Below are positions 63,000 through 64,000 of a stretch of 64,000 nt of DNA, piece after piece (within the stretch, counting starts at the first letter, position 1; each line of letters starts with the position of its first letter). The stretch comes from Claveliimonas bilis (lineage in GTDB: Bacteria; Bacillota; Clostridia; Lachnospirales; Lachnospiraceae), in assembly GCF_020892095.1 (NCBI RefSeq), contig NZ_AP024845.1, positions 992,001 through 1,056,000 of the forward strand, given 5' to 3'. Under the pieces are notes generated by a model. It worked only from the letters and a program-made list of their open reading frames with translations. It made no database searches and was not told the DNA's origin. A program made the position numbers and the translations under genes.

Positions 63000-63677
63000 T
63001 TATTTTTTTGTCCGGATGGTATCGATCACTGCCTCTACCTGATTATCCACATGCTGACACACTACCTTGGCCGCCTTGTCTTTTTGTCCTGTCTCAATAG
63101 TCTGAATGATCTCCTCGTGTTCATCGATCAACTGCTGATGGAAATCTGACCGTTTTAAATATTCCACCCGGTAACGGTACATCTGTTCTCCAAGGTTACT
63201 GAGAAGCTGGATCAGCTTCTGGTTATCTGTTGCAAGATAGATCACATCATGGAATTTGACGTCAGCTTCCGCAATTTTCGTGATATCTCCGCTTTTTAAG
63301 GTGGATTGGAAATACTCGGCTGCTTCTTTCAGTTCCTGAATCTTTTCTTCGCTGATCTTATCGCATGCCAGGCGCACAGCCAGCTCCTCTAAAGCCCGCC
63401 TTACTTCCAGCACATCTCTTAGGCTTTTTTCCGTGATCTCTGCCACCTCGGCACCTTTTCTGGGAATCATCAGAACGAGTCCTTCCAGCTCCAGCTTGCG
63501 GATTGCCTCCCGGATAGGCGTCCTGCTGACGCCCAGTTTATTTGCCAGCTGTATTTCCATCAGCCTTTCTCCCGGTTTCAGTTCCCCTCTTAAAATTGCC
63601 TGACGCAAAGTATTAAAAACAACATCCCTAAGGGGAAGATACTCATTCATGCTGACTTCAAAATTCGGTTCCTTCAT
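63000..63677 (-). CDS. GntR-family (FadR-type) transcriptional regulator
   Basis: 225 residues. Winged helix: LRDVVFNTLRQAILRGELKPGERLMEIQLANKLGVSRTPIREAIRKLELEGLV. The FCD-type helical ligand domain follows, with VRRALEELAVRLA, KFHDVIYLATDN, and a C-terminal HVDNQVEAVIDTI that includes metal-coordinating His/Asp residues. The start ATG 63677 directly follows the ispE stop. It is widely conserved in this order in Clostridia; the ligand is unknown. Confidence 0.92.
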   Translation of the reverse strand: MKEPNFEVSMNEYLPLRDVVFNTLRQAILRGELKPGERLMEIQLANKLGVSRTPIREAIRKLELEGLVLMIPRKGAEVAEITEKSLRDVLEVRRALEELAVRLACDKISEEKIQELKEAAEYFQSTLKSGDITKIAEADVKFHDVIYLATDNQKLIQLLSNLGEQMYRYRVEYLKRSDFHQQLIDEHEEIIQTIETGQKDKAAKVVCQHVDNQVEAVIDTIRTKK

Positions 63678-64000
63678 TTATTTCCTCCTTACATTGTGTA
63701 CATTGGTCACATAAGCCTGCTTCACCAGGCCGGTATGTTTCAGCTTTTCTGCCGCTGCCTTTGCCGTCCTCCTGTTCTCATAAATCCCGAACACTGTGGG
63801 ACCGCTGCCGCTCATCATAGCATTCAGGGCACCTGCTTCTTTCATTGTTTCCTTGATCTGACCAAGAACCGGATGTTCCTTCAGCATCACCTGTTCCAGC
63901 ACATTTCCCATGCTTCCGGTTATCTTTTTCAGATCCCCGGCATCCAGTCCCGCAAGTATACCGTCGATATCCGGATGCCGGCTGATCCCTTCCTGGTCAA
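63678..64000 (-). CDS. ispE: 4-diphosphocytidyl-2-C-methyl-D-erythritol kinase (N-terminus beyond window)
   Basis: The frame is open to base 64000, giving the last 107 residues. It has HPDIDGILAGLDAGDL, then GSMGNVLEQVML and the GHMP-kinase motif ALNAMMSGSGPTVFGIYE, ending NVHNVRRK. It phosphorylates CDP-ME in the MEP isoprenoid pathway. The stop touches the GntR start (TAA-ATG), so the two are coupled. Confidence 0.93.
   Translation of the reverse strand, partial: DQEGISRHPDIDGILAGLDAGDLKKITGSMGNVLEQVMLKEHPVLGQIKETMKEAGALNAMMSGSGPTVFGIYENRRTAKAAAEKLKHTGLVKQAYVTNVHNVRRK

Overview
The window reads as the chromosome of a spore-forming, anaerobic gut Clostridium relative, most likely a Lachnospiraceae member. 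The evidence is sporulation genes (spoIIID, spoIIR), the core order dnaE-pfkA, ispE-GntR-spoIIR, strong AGGAGG ribosome sites throughout, and a Tn1549-type conjugative element. No tRNA, rRNA or CRISPR array was seen.

Region A (1-6.4 kb) is a surface-protein locus. It holds a long cysteine-repeat wall protein (cut by the window edge), a frameshifted signal-peptide/TM protein, two paralogous lipoproteins, a frameshifted membrane protein and a 12-TM LuxR-type regulator. Three of the transcription units share one promoter layout: a 16-bp palindrome TGGCGCA-CC/GG-TGCGCCA placed 55-56 bp before the -10 box, with a half-site next to the -35. I infer a small regulon run by the local LuxR protein.

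Region B (6.5-35.7 kb) is the remnant of an integrative conjugative element, read almost wholly on the minus strand. It has parA/parB, a thioester-domain/Cna-B adhesin broken by one in-frame amber codon, a RadC-like protein, a giant methylase/SNF2 helicase split by a group II intron (precise ends 20779 to 18274 restore a 2425-aa frame), small accessory genes including a VapD-type cassette, a TOPRIM protein, DUF3789, DUF5688, MobC, relaxase, PcfB, and at the far end an LtrC-like N-terminus fused to an XRE regulator. An IS110 element (with a candidate bridge RNA region) and an IS91-like element have inserted. No type IV secretion genes and no integrase are visible, so the element looks non-autonomous. 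It abuts the 3' end of guaA, a common integration site for such elements.

Region C (35.7-50.3 kb): guaA with a near-consensus promoter, a GH2 glycosidase with a MATE exporter, an orphan HPt protein, spoIIID, a MerR / Ltp-zinc-ribbon / DUF4230 operon, and an AT-rich cluster of a pRiA4b/SEC-C protein, two unrelated GIY-YIG nucleases and a 414-aa helical protein that may be an uncharacterised defence island.

Region D (50.6-64 kb) is ordinary core chromosome: a secreted trigger-factor-like lipoprotein, cardiolipin synthase, DUF1934 protein, pfkA, dnaE, an HPr-like protein without its active histidine, a CvfB-type S1 protein, acyl-ACP thioesterase, a CDF metal transporter, spoIIR, a GntR regulator and the end of ispE.
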